The translations under genes and the position numbers were made by a program. The notes below the pieces were generated by a model. It was given only the letters and a program-made list of their open reading frames with translations, ran no database searches and was not told the DNA's origin. From the NCBI GenBank assembly GCA_900318825.1, contig ONMB01000009.1:1-51610 (forward strand): 51,610 nt of DNA, read 5' to 3'. Source of the stretch: an uncultured Ruminococcus sp. (GTDB lineage: Bacteria > Bacillota > Clostridia > Oscillospirales > Ruminococcaceae). Positions 7,508 through 16,603 of this stretch are shown here, piece after piece (position 1 is the first letter of the stretch; each line of letters starts with the position of its first letter).

Positions 7508-9044
7508 TTATCTGTAACTTCCGTGCAGCGCCTTGAACAGCTTCTTATCCTCATACATCGCCTTATCTGCGCGCTTGAACACCAGCTCGAACGAGCTGTC
7601 ATCAGAAGCGTATTCCGCCATTCCTACCGAAGCGGAGTAGCGCAGCCACGGGTCGGCCTCTGTCTGCTCATATGCATCGTCAAATGCGTTGCGAAGATCC
7701 TGAACGTTTTCAAGCCTTGCTGCAAAATCCTGTCCGCGAAGTATTGCGACGAATTCGTCACCGCCTATACGAAAGACCGGCGAGTGTTTGAACGCCTCGC
7801 ATATGAGATAACAGCAGCCCTTGATATAAAGGTCCCCTGATCTATGACCGTATTCGTCATTGATACGCTTGAGGTTGTTCATATCGACCATTACGACCGC
7901 AAAATCAGTAAAGCCTTTTTCGATTTGCTGGTTGATCTCGATGACCTTGTTATTGTAAGCAGTTTTGTTTCCGACTCCGGTCAGCGAATCCTTATATGCC
8001 TCCTGACTGATCTGTCCGATCTGCTCGTCAAGAGCCTTGAGCTCGCGTTCCTCCTCGGTCACGTCCTGTATGCGCAGGTAAGAACCGTTGCTTTTTTCCG
8101 TTCGGACCTTTTACCTGCTTTTCATCAAGTGAATAAAAACGGACATTTTCGCCCTCACCAACGACTCTCTTGGAATTCTGTCCGGTGTTAGCATCAGGAG
8201 AACCGAAAATTTCTTTCAGTTTGTTATTTACCTCCTCGTAGTTTGTACCGCTGAAGCCAACGATACGGCAGCCCTGTTCATTTGCCCATATGCACTTGCC
8301 GTTCGGATCAAATACATAGAACGCATCAGAGAGGTCGGATATGATACTTGACAGCATCTGATCCAGCAGACGAAGAGGTCTGTACCATATTGCAAAGTAG
8401 AATATTACCATTCCGAAAAATCCATAGCCAAGGACAGGACGGTCATAGTTGCTTCCGGTAAAGACGTAGTACGCCTGCATCGCAGCAGTTCCTATCATAC
8501 AGCCAAGAAGCACTGTATATCGTTCACGGTAGATCTTCGGAGTTTTCACGGCAGCAAGTACAAATATGGCAATAACGCAGCCAAGAATTATATAATCTAT
8601 CACACGGTGTGCAGTCTGACCGGCATACACCATCAGCTTGTAGCTCGTAACGCCGTCTGATTCGACAGCTTTTAAGCTGAAAGCGTGTCCGAATATCGGG
8701 TTGAGCAGCAGCTGGAACGAGTCCGCTGCAAGCATAACATACATAACAGTAGGTTTTTTTGAACCGTCACCGTCGCCGATCCCTCTGCAATAGGAGTTTG
8801 TAAAATTGACCAGCGAAAGAATTACGCCGTTTATACCTAAAAAGTATATGTAATGTCCTATCGTCTCAAGCAGTCTGTCATCATACAGAATTATTATCAG
8901 GTTTGCGAGCGTAGGGATTATAAGCGAGGTCTCAAGCCATGCAACCGCATGCCGGCTTGGTCTGGAGGAACGCTTCGCAATGACCGTACAGCCTGACAGT
9001 GCAATTATCAATAAAATATATAACACAGAGTAGGTTATCTTCAT
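7508..9044 (-). pseudogene. Membrane PAS-GGDEF protein (diguanylate cyclase) with a one-base frameshift
   Basis: Two frames, 9044 down to about 8092 and about 8098 down to 7508, join perfectly if one base is removed from the six-T run at 8092-8097; the span is then 512 codons. The ATG at 9044 follows AAGGACG (a TTG at 9047 is less likely). The restored 511-residue protein has seven to eight N-terminal membrane helices like the histidine-kinase 7TM sensor module, a PAS domain (about 245-330, ending in SNGSYLRIQDVTEEE once restored), and a GGDEF domain with DSLTGVGNK and an intact RIGGDEF active site, so cyclic-di-GMP synthesis would be its role. Sequencing error, pseudogene or slippage cannot be told apart here. 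The truncated EAL protein nearby is also damaged. Confidence 0.8.
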
Positions 9045-9116
9045 CAATTCACGTCCTTTAACATATCAGGGCATTATGTCTGTAAGCAAATCGCTGACAT
9101 ATGATAAATTAACAAT

Positions 9117-9145
9117 ATTATACCATATTTGTCGACACATTTCAA
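9117..9145 (-). promoter_or_regulatory. Promoter of the GGDEF gene
   Basis: On the minus strand TTGAAA (9140-9145), 17-base spacer ending in TATGG, TATAAT (9117-9122), about 70 bases before the start codon. Confidence 0.7.
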
Positions 9146-9216
9146 GAGTAATTCTGTTAAGATGCACCATTATTCTCTTTGAAATACTGTATTTTCACCA
9201 CTTGATAAACTTTTTG

Positions 9217-9245
9217 TTGCTATTTCTTTTCTGATGTGTTATAAT
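9217..9245 (+). promoter_or_regulatory. Promoter of the lipoprotein gene
   Basis: TTGCTA (9217-9222), 17-base spacer, TATAAT (9240-9245), 41 bases before the start codon. Confidence 0.7.
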
Positions 9246-9286
9246 GTTAAAAATACTTGCTAACTTTGAATACCCGGAGGTATAAA

Positions 9287-10255
9287 ATGAAAAATTCTCA
9301 TCTGTTAATTACACTTTCACTTTTGACACTCATATCATTTTCTGCTTGCAGCAATTCCGAGAACTCATCAGAGAAACACTCTGCTGTTCAGACCAGTATC
9401 ACAACAGAAGATACAACTGAAACAACTGACGAAACTGCTTCATCAACTGAAACAACAAGCGCAGCATCTTCCACTTCTGCTGCTTCATCAGCAACTGCTC
9501 CGACAACTGCCGAAACAACTGCTGCTTCCACAGAGACTGTCACATACGAACACAGCATTGAACTCGCCGGCTCAGCCTTCAACCGTACTGTCCCGGAGAC
9601 ATACAAAAAATGCTCCCCCGACACTATCCCCAAAAGCCTGAAAAAGGCAATAGATGAAGATGCAGAGCTCTCCGGCAGAATAATCAATGTCTGTGCCGAT
9701 ACTTCTTCAAATACCTTGTATCTGTGCGTTTATTACGGTCATCATTACGGCATGGGCGGTGAGGCGCTCTCTATCAGAAAGGGCTACTCCTTCTACCGCG
9801 TCAACGGAGATACCGGAGAGGTCAAGGAGATCGCCAGAGATGACGACTCGCCGCTCAGTAATATGATAGCTATGAAGCGCATAAGCGGAAAGCTCCTCGT
9901 TTCCTCATACCACGGCTTCTACCTGATCGATGAGGAAAACGGTCAGATCGTTACCATTGATCCGGACAATAACCCGCTCTCAGGTTCAACTACCGTGTGG
10001 AAAGAAAAAGTTTATCTGAATTCTATCCAGTCAGAAAACAATAGCGATCCTGCTGCTGAACTCAAAAGCCTTTACAGAGTATACGATCCGGTCACCGGTT
10101 CCCTGACCGACGTTACTGACGAGAACAGTCCGGAATACGGAAAAGCAACCGCTTTTTTCGAGTACGAAAGCGAGAACGATACTCCCTCCAGCTTCTGCGA
10201 AACAGAAGAAAACGGCAGCAAAAAATACTTAATTGAATGGTCACCGAAAGCATAA
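9287..10255 (+). CDS. Putative lipoprotein with Thr/Ser-rich linker
   Basis: 322 residues from an ATG with CGGAGGT at ideal spacing (the upstream frame from 9257 has no such site). Signal peptide with a lipobox-like FSAC (Cys21), then a low-complexity linker of Thr, Ser, Ala and Glu (about 30-82), then a domain with beta-strand patterns such as LLVSSYHGFYLIDEENGQIV and KSLYRVYDPVTGSL, suggestive of a beta-propeller-like fold. It ends abruptly before a terminator and may lack blades of a longer homologue. The role is unknown; it would sit on the outer face of the membrane. It lies between two damaged cyclic-di-GMP genes but nothing shows a functional tie. Confidence 0.75.
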   Translation: MKNSHLLITLSLLTLISFSACSNSENSSEKHSAVQTSITTEDTTETTDETASSTETTSAASSTSAASSATAPTTAETTAASTETVTYEHSIELAGSAFNRTVPETYKKCSPDTIPKSLKKAIDEDAELSGRIINVCADTSSNTLYLCVYYGHHYGMGGEALSIRKGYSFYRVNGDTGEVKEIARDDDSPLSNMIAMKRISGKLLVSSYHGFYLIDEENGQIVTIDPDNNPLSGSTTVWKEKVYLNSIQSENNSDPAAELKSLYRVYDPVTGSLTDVTDENSPEYGKATAFFEYESENDTPSSFCETEENGSKKYLIEWSPKA

Positions 10256-10260
10256 TATTC

Positions 10261-10294
10261 AAAACGGTCTCACTTGACTGTGGGACCGTTTTTA
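10261..10294. terminator. Terminator between converging genes
   Basis: Stem AAAACGGTCTCAC / GTGGGACCGTTTT with a short loop, T-rich on the plus side and A-rich on the left, so usable in both directions. Confidence 0.8.
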
Positions 10295-10302
10295 TAGCTT
10301 GA

Positions 10303-10913
10303 TTAGTCCGGAAGGTTCTCACACAGCGTTATGACAAGAATATCATCAGAACTGTTATTGTCTATAAAATAGTCCACTGTCTCTACACGACGGTATACCC
10401 CGTCATCACCAAGCTGGCGCGTGATAAGACGCTTTTCACGCATACCGGCTTTGAAATCCTCAATAAGACGTTTTCTGTCAAATGTCGAAGCAAATAGCTC
10501 ACGGTGCATGGAAGCAGCGCCGTGAACTATGAACTCATCGAATACGCCGGTTGACGGACAGGTAATCCGCGTGAAATCCTGATACACCATCATATAGAAC
10601 GTGTTTCTCGTCAGATTTGTAAATATAACAAGCGGAAAACGGCGGAATATTACTTCTAAAAGCAGATTGCCGGCACTCGCCGGAGTTTGCAGCTGGAGTA
10701 TATCTACCGGTTCTTCTATCTTCTGTTGGGACTGACAGAGCATAAAATATGGTTCCTCATTCATCGGCCTTGCAAGAAGATAGCCCTGTATCTTGCTGCA
10801 GTCACAGGTTCGGAGAAAGGCAAGCTGTTCCTTAGTCTCAACGCCCTCGGCTACGGTCTTCATATGAAGCCTGTGTGCAAAGCTGCTCTTATCTCCTCTC
10901 TTGAGTAATTCAT
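10303..10913 (-). pseudogene. EAL-domain protein with a large internal deletion
   Basis: The C-terminal part is clear: the end of an EAL phosphodiesterase domain (AHRLHMKTVAEGVET, IQGYLLARPMNEEP) followed by a PAS-like domain of about 130 residues that ends in DDILVITLCENL. There is no EVL/EAL core. At the other end a good promoter, an AAGGA ribosome site and an ATG at 10913 open a frame that encodes MNYSREEIRAALHTGF, which looks like the start of an EAL domain, then hits a stop at 10860. The simplest explanation is deletion of about 200 codons with a frame-changing junction near 10858-10875. Cyclic-di-GMP hydrolysis is lost in any case because the metal-binding core is absent. Confidence 0.75.
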
Positions 10914-10963
10914 AGCCTATCGTCCTTTCTGTATTATTGTGTCTGAAATATCTGCTATACTTT

Positions 10964-10992
10964 ATTATAGCACAAACCATCTATCATCACAA
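10964..10992 (-). promoter_or_regulatory. Promoter of the EAL relic
   Basis: Minus strand TTGTGA (10987-10992), 17-base spacer ending in TTGTGC, TATAAT (10964-10969). Confidence 0.6.
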
Positions 10993-11072
10993 GTGGATTT
11001 ACACATTTTTTTCTTCAGGCGGTATATTATTTTGTTGACTATCACAGCAAGGGCCGCTTTATTCCGGTACTA

Positions 11073-11101
11073 TTGCTATTTAGATGTTCGTGTGCTATAA
11101 T
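11073..11101 (+). promoter_or_regulatory. Promoter of the oxidoreductase gene
   Basis: TTGCTA (11073-11078), 17-base spacer ending in TGTGC, TATAAT (11096-11101), 28 bases before the start codon. Confidence 0.7.
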
Positions 11102-11128
11102 ATTATAAAAAACCGGAGGTGAACTGTA

Positions 11129-12109
11129 TTGAAAAACTATCGCTGGAGCATCATCGGAACTGGCAGGATAGCCCGTTCCTTCGCTGAAGCTCTCAAAGGC
11201 TCCGAGAACGCCGAACTCTACGCCGTCGCCTCGCGCAGTGCCGAAAAAGCCAACGCTTTCGCCGGTGAATTCGGCTTTCAGAAGAGCTATGGCAGCTATG
11301 CAGAACTTGCATCTGACAGCAATGTTGACATAGTTTATATCGCAACTCCTATGGCGAGCCATTACGCAGACTCGCTGCTCTGCATAAACAACGGCAGGAA
11401 CGTCCTCTGCGAAAAGAGCGCCTCTCTCAACTCTGCTCAACTGGAAGAAATGCTCGCCGCTGCTAAAAACAAGGGCGTTTTCTTTATGGAAGCCATGTGG
11501 ATGAAGTGCCGCCCTACCTACCTAAAGGCACTCGAATGGATAAACATCGGGCGCATCGGAAATGTCCGCTACATCAAGGCTGATTTCTGCTGCTCCGTGC
11601 CATATAACCGTAACGACCGTCTCTTCGCCCCTGAATGCGGCGGCGGTGCGCTCCTTGATCTCGGAGTTTACCCGATAACCCTTGCCGCGGACATTCTCGG
11701 CAGTTCGCCGGACGAAATAGTAAGTGACGCGAATATCATCTTCGGCGTCGATATGAGCAACAGCATCACTCTGAGGTACGGCAGCAGTACAGCCGTTCTC
11801 CAGTCAGGCTTTGAAATGCAGACTCCCAACCGCGCACTTATCTCAGGCGATAAGGGAATGATAGTTTTCGGAGAATGGTTCCACTGCTCGTCCGAGATAA
11901 CTCTTTATGACCGCGCCGGAAATGAGCTCGAACGCTCAGTCATTCCGGTCAGGGTGAACGGCTATGAATACGAGATACTCGAAGCGCAGAAGTGTCTCGG
12001 AAACGGACTCGCTGAAAGCCCACTCGTGCCCCACTCGTCAACTCTCGCAGTTATGAAGATAATGGACAAATGCCGCAAAGACTGGGGACTTGTCTACCCC
12101 GTTGAATAA
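11129..12109 (+). CDS. Gfo/Idh/MocA-family NAD(P)-dependent oxidoreductase
   Basis: 326 residues starting at a TTG with GGAGGT nine bases upstream; no in-frame ATG fits. N-terminal Rossmann fold with the dinucleotide motif GTGRIA (10-15), the family's EK motif as CEKSASL (94-100; Pro replaced by Ser), and a C-terminal alpha/beta domain with GGGALLDLGVYPI carrying the usual active-site region. Closest in layout to the trans-1,2-dihydrobenzene-diol dehydrogenase-like branch, which oxidises sugars or cyclitols. The substrate is not predictable. Single-gene unit with its own promoter and terminator. Confidence 0.88.
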   Translation: MKNYRWSIIGTGRIARSFAEALKGSENAELYAVASRSAEKANAFAGEFGFQKSYGSYAELASDSNVDIVYIATPMASHYADSLLCINNGRNVLCEKSASLNSAQLEEMLAAAKNKGVFFMEAMWMKCRPTYLKALEWINIGRIGNVRYIKADFCCSVPYNRNDRLFAPECGGGALLDLGVYPITLAADILGSSPDEIVSDANIIFGVDMSNSITLRYGSSTAVLQSGFEMQTPNRALISGDKGMIVFGEWFHCSSEITLYDRAGNELERSVIPVRVNGYEYEILEAQKCLGNGLAESPLVPHSSTLAVMKIMDKCRKDWGLVYPVE

Positions 12110-12112
12110 CAG

Positions 12113-12160
12113 AATGACCGCACATCTCTCACAAAGAGGGAGTGCGGTCATTTGTTTTTT
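12113..12160. terminator. Terminator between converging genes
   Basis: Eleven-base stem AATGACCGCAC / GTGCGGTCATT followed by TTGTTTTTT on the plus strand. It also overlaps the end of the minus-strand membrane protein and may close that long unit. Confidence 0.8.
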
Positions 12161-12687
12161 CTGAGCTTCACAGCGAGCTTTTTCTTGTATATGCGGTGAA
12201 CGTTGTCAAGATTGAGGTCATAGAGGACGAATATAACGTTTGCCAGTACCAGCATGATATAGGCGCCGTACCTGCCGAAATCGTCGAACTCCTCAAGCAT
12301 CTGGTCAAGCCCGAAAATGTAAACGGTAACGTAGAAATATACGACGACGCAGACATTGAATATCAGCAGCCGCACCAGCCTGCGGAGCCATTTCAGCGGC
12401 AGCTTGTCAGTATACAATCGCAATATAGGATAATGTCCGAACAGCAGTATGAACATCAGCGCGGCTTCCTTGTCGAACGTTATGAACATCGCCAGTATGC
12501 TCACGGCAATATAGGTCAGCAGAGCCCAGCTCTTGCTGACCTCCTCCGCGATTATCATCATAAGAACTCCCGCTATCATCGGCAGGACGATATAAAGTGC
12601 CGGCAGGACTCCTGCAAGGAACATCGTCACAAGGCACAGTGCCGAGACTATGCCTCCAAGTGCGACACGGTAGCTTATGTCCCTCAT
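12148..12687 (-). CDS. Small integral membrane protein of unknown function
   Basis: 179 residues, about five to six membrane helices (roughly 8-28, 30-47, 52-70, 75-90, 108-127, 143-160) and a strongly basic C-terminus (YKKKLAVKLRKNK). The even helices with a conserved-looking N-terminus recall small transporter subunits such as ECF S-components, but no diagnostic motif was found and I do not assign it. The start overlaps the stop of the upstream SDR gene (ATGA), so the two are coupled. Last gene of the unit that begins at alaS. Confidence 0.7.
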   Translation of the reverse strand: MRDISYRVALGGIVSALCLVTMFLAGVLPALYIVLPMIAGVLMMIIAEEVSKSWALLTYIAVSILAMFITFDKEAALMFILLFGHYPILRLYTDKLPLKWLRRLVRLLIFNVCVVVYFYVTVYIFGLDQMLEEFDDFGRYGAYIMLVLANVIFVLYDLNLDNVHRIYKKKLAVKLRKNK

Positions 12688-13451
12688 CTGCCGTCTCCGT
12701 CAGTTTTTTCTTTAGCCTTCTGAACGTTGTAGGTCACTGCTGCAAGCAGCTTGTGCGGAATGAAGCGCTGTCCGACAGCACACGCCTTGATAGCAAGTCC
12801 GGGTATCGCAAACAGCTTGTGCATGAGAGCTTTCTTTACAGCGTACTCTGCAACATACTCCGGTGAAACAGGCTTTGCACTGAATGTGACTCCGGCTCTG
12901 TTATTGAAGTTTGTGTTGACCGGTCCGGGACAGAGCACGGTTATGCTTACATTGGACTTTGCTCTGCGGAGTTCCTCGTAGATAGCGAGAGACAGTCTCA
13001 GGACGTAGTTCTTTGAAGCATAGTACGATGAAAGGAGCGGTCCTGTCATAAAGCCTGCTACCGACGCCACATTGAGTATGATACCGCTGTCGCGCTTCTT
13101 GAAATCGCGCAGGAACAGCTTGGTGAGGATATGCAGAGCTGTGATGTTCACGTTTATCATATTCAGCTCGTCCTCAAGGTCGGTCTCGTCGAATTGTCCG
13201 AATATACCGTAGCCGGCATTGTTCACGAGCATATCGACATTCTTTTCACGGCAGAAGTCATACACCCTGAACACCTCGCTGCGCTCAGCAAGGTCAGCAG
13301 CGATTATCTCTGTATTGCCGAGCTCCTGCTGGAGCTCCTTGAGTGCTTCCTCGTTGCGTCCGGTGAGTATGAGCTCCCAGCCGCGTCTGCTGAGGGAACG
13401 CGCTATGCTCTTTCCTATGCCGGAGGTTGCTCCTGTGATAAGTGCTTTCAT
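12684..13451 (-). CDS. Short-chain dehydrogenase/reductase
   Basis: 255 residues from the ATG at 13451, which has AAAGG about nine bases upstream; ATGs at 13460 and 13457 sit on that site. Classical SDR features: cofactor motif TGATSGIG (about 6-13), NNAGYG (about 82-87), catalytic Ser and YxxxK as YYASKNY, then LCPGPVNTNF. It probably uses NADP(H) because a basic residue follows the first glycine motif (LTGRNEE). Similar to the DltE/YqjQ-like group. Seven bases separate the preceding gene stop from its upstream region and it overlaps the membrane protein. Confidence 0.88.
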   Translation of the reverse strand: MKALITGATSGIGKSIARSLSRRGWELILTGRNEEALKELQQELGNTEIIAADLAERSEVFRVYDFCREKNVDMLVNNAGYGIFGQFDETDLEDELNMINVNITALHILTKLFLRDFKKRDSGIILNVASVAGFMTGPLLSSYYASKNYVLRLSLAIYEELRRAKSNVSITVLCPGPVNTNFNNRAGVTFSAKPVSPEYVAEYAVKKALMHKLFAIPGLAIKACAVGQRFIPHKLLAAVTYNVQKAKEKTDGDGR

Positions 13452-13467
13452 TTTCATCATCCTTTCA

Positions 13468-14598
13468 TCAGTGGTTCAGCGAGGCAAATATGCTGCTATC
13501 GCTGAGATTTTCGATACCGAACAGGAATAGCGTCTGCTCATAGCTGTCAAAATCCACGAACTTTGAAGCCGGTCCGTCGAGCAGCTCCGGAGTGAGAACA
13601 TCTATCTCGCTGTAATGCTGCGTCAGGAACGGTATGAAGCAGTCTGCATAACTGTCCTTTATCACCAGTAGTTTACGTTCATTGTTTACTGAGGTCTTTA
13701 TTTTAAGGAGAGGAACGCTCTCTCCGAGATATGCGCTGTATACATAGTCAGAATCAAGCTGCTTATCGTCATATATGCGCTTTGCAACTATCTTGCCGCT
13801 GTTGTAGATGCCCGTACAGCTGAGGACCTCCTCTCCGTCATTGTAGTAATAGAAATCCATAATGTCCGGTTTTACTGAGGAACACTGGCTCCTGTTGTAG
13901 AGGTTGCCGCGGAAATCGGACGTAACGTGTCTTATGCTGTACTTATCGAAGGTGGTCGGAAGGAAGCCGAGCTTCTGGATAACTGTTCGGTAAACGCAGT
14001 AAGCACCGTAGCTCGTCCACTTGGTATCGCTGCGGTAGTAGATGTAGTTGTCGTTGAGCATTTTAAGGATATTATATGCGTCGATCCTCTTTATATCCTT
14101 GTTCAGTCTGTCATAGAAGTCGCTTATCTGCCGGCTCTCGCGGTAGTCGTCAAGGTATTCCGGCAGGCGCTCTCCGTAGACACCTGAAGATGTCGGTACT
14201 GCCACAACGTAGACTGCTCCGGAATGGTCACGCGCAAAACGGTTTATCTCAGCTGCACTGCTTCCCGATGAAGCCCGACGTGAAGTATCCGCGTCAAGCA
14301 GCATATCGTCCGCAACGTACACGCCGTTGATTATACCGTCACCTATCTCCTCACGCAGCTTTGAATTCAATCTGAGCCACCTGCTCCTTAACGGAAAATG
14401 GTCTGCGTTATACGAAACGAGATCCTCCGCATAACTGCCGTCAAGCAGCGATGAAGCACTCAGTCCGGGACGCTTGCTGAGTTCCCTGTTTTCCTCGGAC
14501 GAACGGTTCTTCTTGCTGTCGAATACACTGTACAGCATAAACACACTGATAAAAGCAAGCATCAGTACTGCCGTTATCTTATTTATCAGCTTTGTCAT
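13468..14598 (-). CDS. DHHW/AlgX-like protein with altered catalytic motif
   Basis: 376 residues: one N-terminal membrane helix (about 7-25), then an extracytoplasmic SGNH-like domain. It has the family's early motif YNADHFPLR (63-71), the DxHW motif region as SDTKWTSYGAY (190-200), and the late nucleophile region KDSYADCFIPFL with Ser316. In AlgX/AlgJ-type acetyltransferases a catalytic triad of Asp, His (from DxHW) and Ser is used; here Asp191 and Ser316 are kept but the histidine is Lys193. It follows the MBOAT gene by 13 bases, the usual pairing in which MBOAT passes an acyl group across the membrane and the DHHW protein places it on an exopolysaccharide. The missing histidine makes normal catalysis doubtful. 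Confidence 0.85.
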   Translation of the reverse strand: MTKLINKITAVLMLAFISVFMLYSVFDSKKNRSSEENRELSKRPGLSASSLLDGSYAEDLVSYNADHFPLRSRWLRLNSKLREEIGDGIINGVYVADDMLLDADTSRRASSGSSAAEINRFARDHSGAVYVVAVPTSSGVYGERLPEYLDDYRESRQISDFYDRLNKDIKRIDAYNILKMLNDNYIYYRSDTKWTSYGAYCVYRTVIQKLGFLPTTFDKYSIRHVTSDFRGNLYNRSQCSSVKPDIMDFYYYNDGEEVLSCTGIYNSGKIVAKRIYDDKQLDSDYVYSAYLGESVPLLKIKTSVNNERKLLVIKDSYADCFIPFLTQHYSEIDVLTPELLDGPASKFVDFDSYEQTLFLFGIENLSDSSIFASLNH

Positions 14599-14611
14599 TT
14601 TTACCGCCCCC

Positions 14612-15988
14612 TCAGAGTTTCATAAGCATTATGCCGGAGCTGCCGCTGTACATCATCATTGCAGTGCAGACAACGAACAAAAGCAATACCACCAACGGCG
14701 ATATGACCGCAAAGGCTGTCCTGATACGGTTCCTGCCTGAACGTATCATCATATTCCTGAAAAGGTCAGTGGAAGCGTACATACTTATCAGCAGCACAAC
14801 GATGTAGGTCTTTACAAGATAGAACGCAAATCTGTCAGCAATGCTTCCCCTGCCTATCATAGCAAGCAGATAGCGGAGAGAGTAAACAGCGTCCTCACCT
14901 GCGAGAAAGGCTCCGCTTATCATCACGACCAGCGCTGTATAGATAACGCCCGTGGTATCAATTATCCTGCCGCGGCTTATACGGCTCTCTATCGTAATGG
15001 CTGCTCCAATGAGTATGCCCCAGAGAAGTCCGTTCAGGCTGAATGTGTACCAGAAACCGAATACCGCCCACACGCCTATGAATATCAGCCGGCGCATTAT
15101 CCTGCCGGCACAGTGCGCGTAAAGAGGCTTCGTGACGTATCTCCTCATCCACTGGACAGTCTGTATGTGCCACCTTGCTGCAAAATAGCGTATCTTGGTA
15201 CTGAACAGCGGATAGTTGAAGCTCTGCGGCATCTTCATTCCGAAACAGTAGCCGACTCCGATGCCCATATCTGAAATGCCCGACAGAGTGAAGTAAAGGC
15301 ACAGCATATACGCGCTGATACCCAGCCAAGCCGTCAGCAGTGACATATCCTGAACGTCCCTGCTTCTGACAGCTACCCACAGCACAAATAAAGTGTCCGC
15401 TGCGATGACTTTTTTGGCGAGTCCCTTGACAAATATGGTCAGTCCGACGCCTATCTCAGCAAGCTCCGGTTTACGGCTGTCGAGCATCTTCACGAAGCTG
15501 CGGTAACGCAGAACAGGTCCCATTATGATACGCGGAAAGAACAGGAAGTACAGCGCAAAATGTACAAATCCCATATCGGCTTCCGCCTTGCCGCCGTAAA
15601 CGTCGATAAGCGTACCTATCGCGGATAGTGCCATGAATGATATGCCTATCGGGAAGAACGCCTCCGGGAAACCGAATGCGCTGCGCAGAGGTACGAACAA
15701 TGCCGTCCTGAATACGAATATTGATATTATATCAAACGAGACTCCGATAGCAAATACAGCCGAAGCCATTTCGTTCTTTCCGCGGTAACGCCGGATAAGC
15801 CTTGCCGCACCGTAGTTTATGACGGTATACGCCGCTGTGAACATCAGGTATCTCAGACCGATAAGTCCGCAGAACACCGCGCTTTCCGCAAGCAGCACCG
15901 GCTGCTGCGCTTTCTTCGGGACTACATAATAGAGCAGCAGCGACAACGGCAGAAAACCGTATATGAACAGCAGACTGCTATATATCAT
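14612..15988 (-). CDS. MBOAT-family membrane protein (AlgI-like) lacking the catalytic histidine
   Basis: 458 residues from the ATG at 15988, which has AAGGAGGAAGAG upstream and overlaps the RNase M5 gene by 11 bases; a frame from 16024 has no such site. About ten or more membrane helices. AlgI-like landmarks are present: FPIGISFMALS (112-122), LIDVYGG, LSGISDMGIG (235-244), FNYPLFS and RWHIQTVQW (272-280). In the place of the conserved WHG with its catalytic His, it reads FGFWYTFSLNGLLWG, that is Tyr314. AlgI-type proteins transfer acyl groups through the membrane for polysaccharide O-acylation. With the partner's altered motif this pair may be inactive as acyltransferase or use another chemistry. 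Confidence 0.85.
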   Translation of the reverse strand: MIYSSLLFIYGFLPLSLLLYYVVPKKAQQPVLLAESAVFCGLIGLRYLMFTAAYTVINYGAARLIRRYRGKNEMASAVFAIGVSFDIISIFVFRTALFVPLRSAFGFPEAFFPIGISFMALSAIGTLIDVYGGKAEADMGFVHFALYFLFFPRIIMGPVLRYRSFVKMLDSRKPELAEIGVGLTIFVKGLAKKVIAADTLFVLWVAVRSRDVQDMSLLTAWLGISAYMLCLYFTLSGISDMGIGVGYCFGMKMPQSFNYPLFSTKIRYFAARWHIQTVQWMRRYVTKPLYAHCAGRIMRRLIFIGVWAVFGFWYTFSLNGLLWGILIGAAITIESRISRGRIIDTTGVIYTALVVMISGAFLAGEDAVYSLRYLLAMIGRGSIADRFAFYLVKTYIVVLLISMYASTDLFRNMMIRSGRNRIRTAFAVISPLVVLLLFVVCTAMMMYSGSSGIMLMKL

Positions 15989-16580
15989 TCTCTTCCTCCT
16001 TGAGTTCGCTGATGTGTCCGGCAAGCTCCTGCGCGTCCATCATAGTACAGAGCACCTCCACAAGTGCAGAAGCTGACATAAGCTCGGGAAGTCCGAGTTT
16101 TTTCTGAAGCCTTCTGCGAAGGATACTGCTCTCAGGACCGCCGCTCAGTCCAAGCTCAAAAAGTGTCATCTTTGTAATATCGCTCCGGACCGTGTTGCCT
16201 GAACTGCTTATGCCTGCCTTGCGGAAGGCTTCCTCGAGCGTTCTCACATCAATCCCTTCAACACCGAGCTTGCCCTCAGCAGAAGGCTTCTCCTTGCGCT
16301 TTTCCTTACCGAAAATATCGGGGATATACACATTCTTGATATTCCCCTCGCCGACTGCGCCGCGTATATATCCGCGTATCTTCCTGCCGGCACTGTCGGA
16401 GTCCGTCAGTATTATTATGCCCGTAGTACGCGCATAGTAACGTATCAGCTCCAGTTTTTCCTTGTCCTTGAATATGCCGAAGCCGTTAGTCACGATGATG
16501 ACCGCTTTTACAACTGAGGACAGCTTTATCTTGTCATATTTTCCTTCAACGATTATCGCTTCATCTATCTGTAACATCAT
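15978..16580 (-). CDS. rnmV: Ribonuclease M5 (5S rRNA maturation)
   Basis: 200 residues. N-terminal TOPRIM domain with the metal-binding glutamate in IIVEGKYDK (9-17), and the Asp pair in LTDSDSAGRKIRG (about 58-70), then a C-terminal part with the DUF4093-like PSAEGKLGVEG motif found in Firmicutes M5. It cleaves 5S rRNA precursor, normally with ribosomal protein L18. Ribosome site AAGGAGAG before the ATG. It lies between holA and the MBOAT gene instead of next to ksgA as in Bacillus. Confidence 0.88.
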   Translation of the reverse strand: MMLQIDEAIIVEGKYDKIKLSSVVKAVIIVTNGFGIFKDKEKLELIRYYARTTGIIILTDSDSAGRKIRGYIRGAVGEGNIKNVYIPDIFGKEKRKEKPSAEGKLGVEGIDVRTLEEAFRKAGISSSGNTVRSDITKMTLFELGLSGGPESSILRRRLQKKLGLPELMSASALVEVLCTMMDAQELAGHISELKEEENDI

Positions 16581-16603
16581 GCTCTCCTTTTTGCGTACAG
16601 CGG

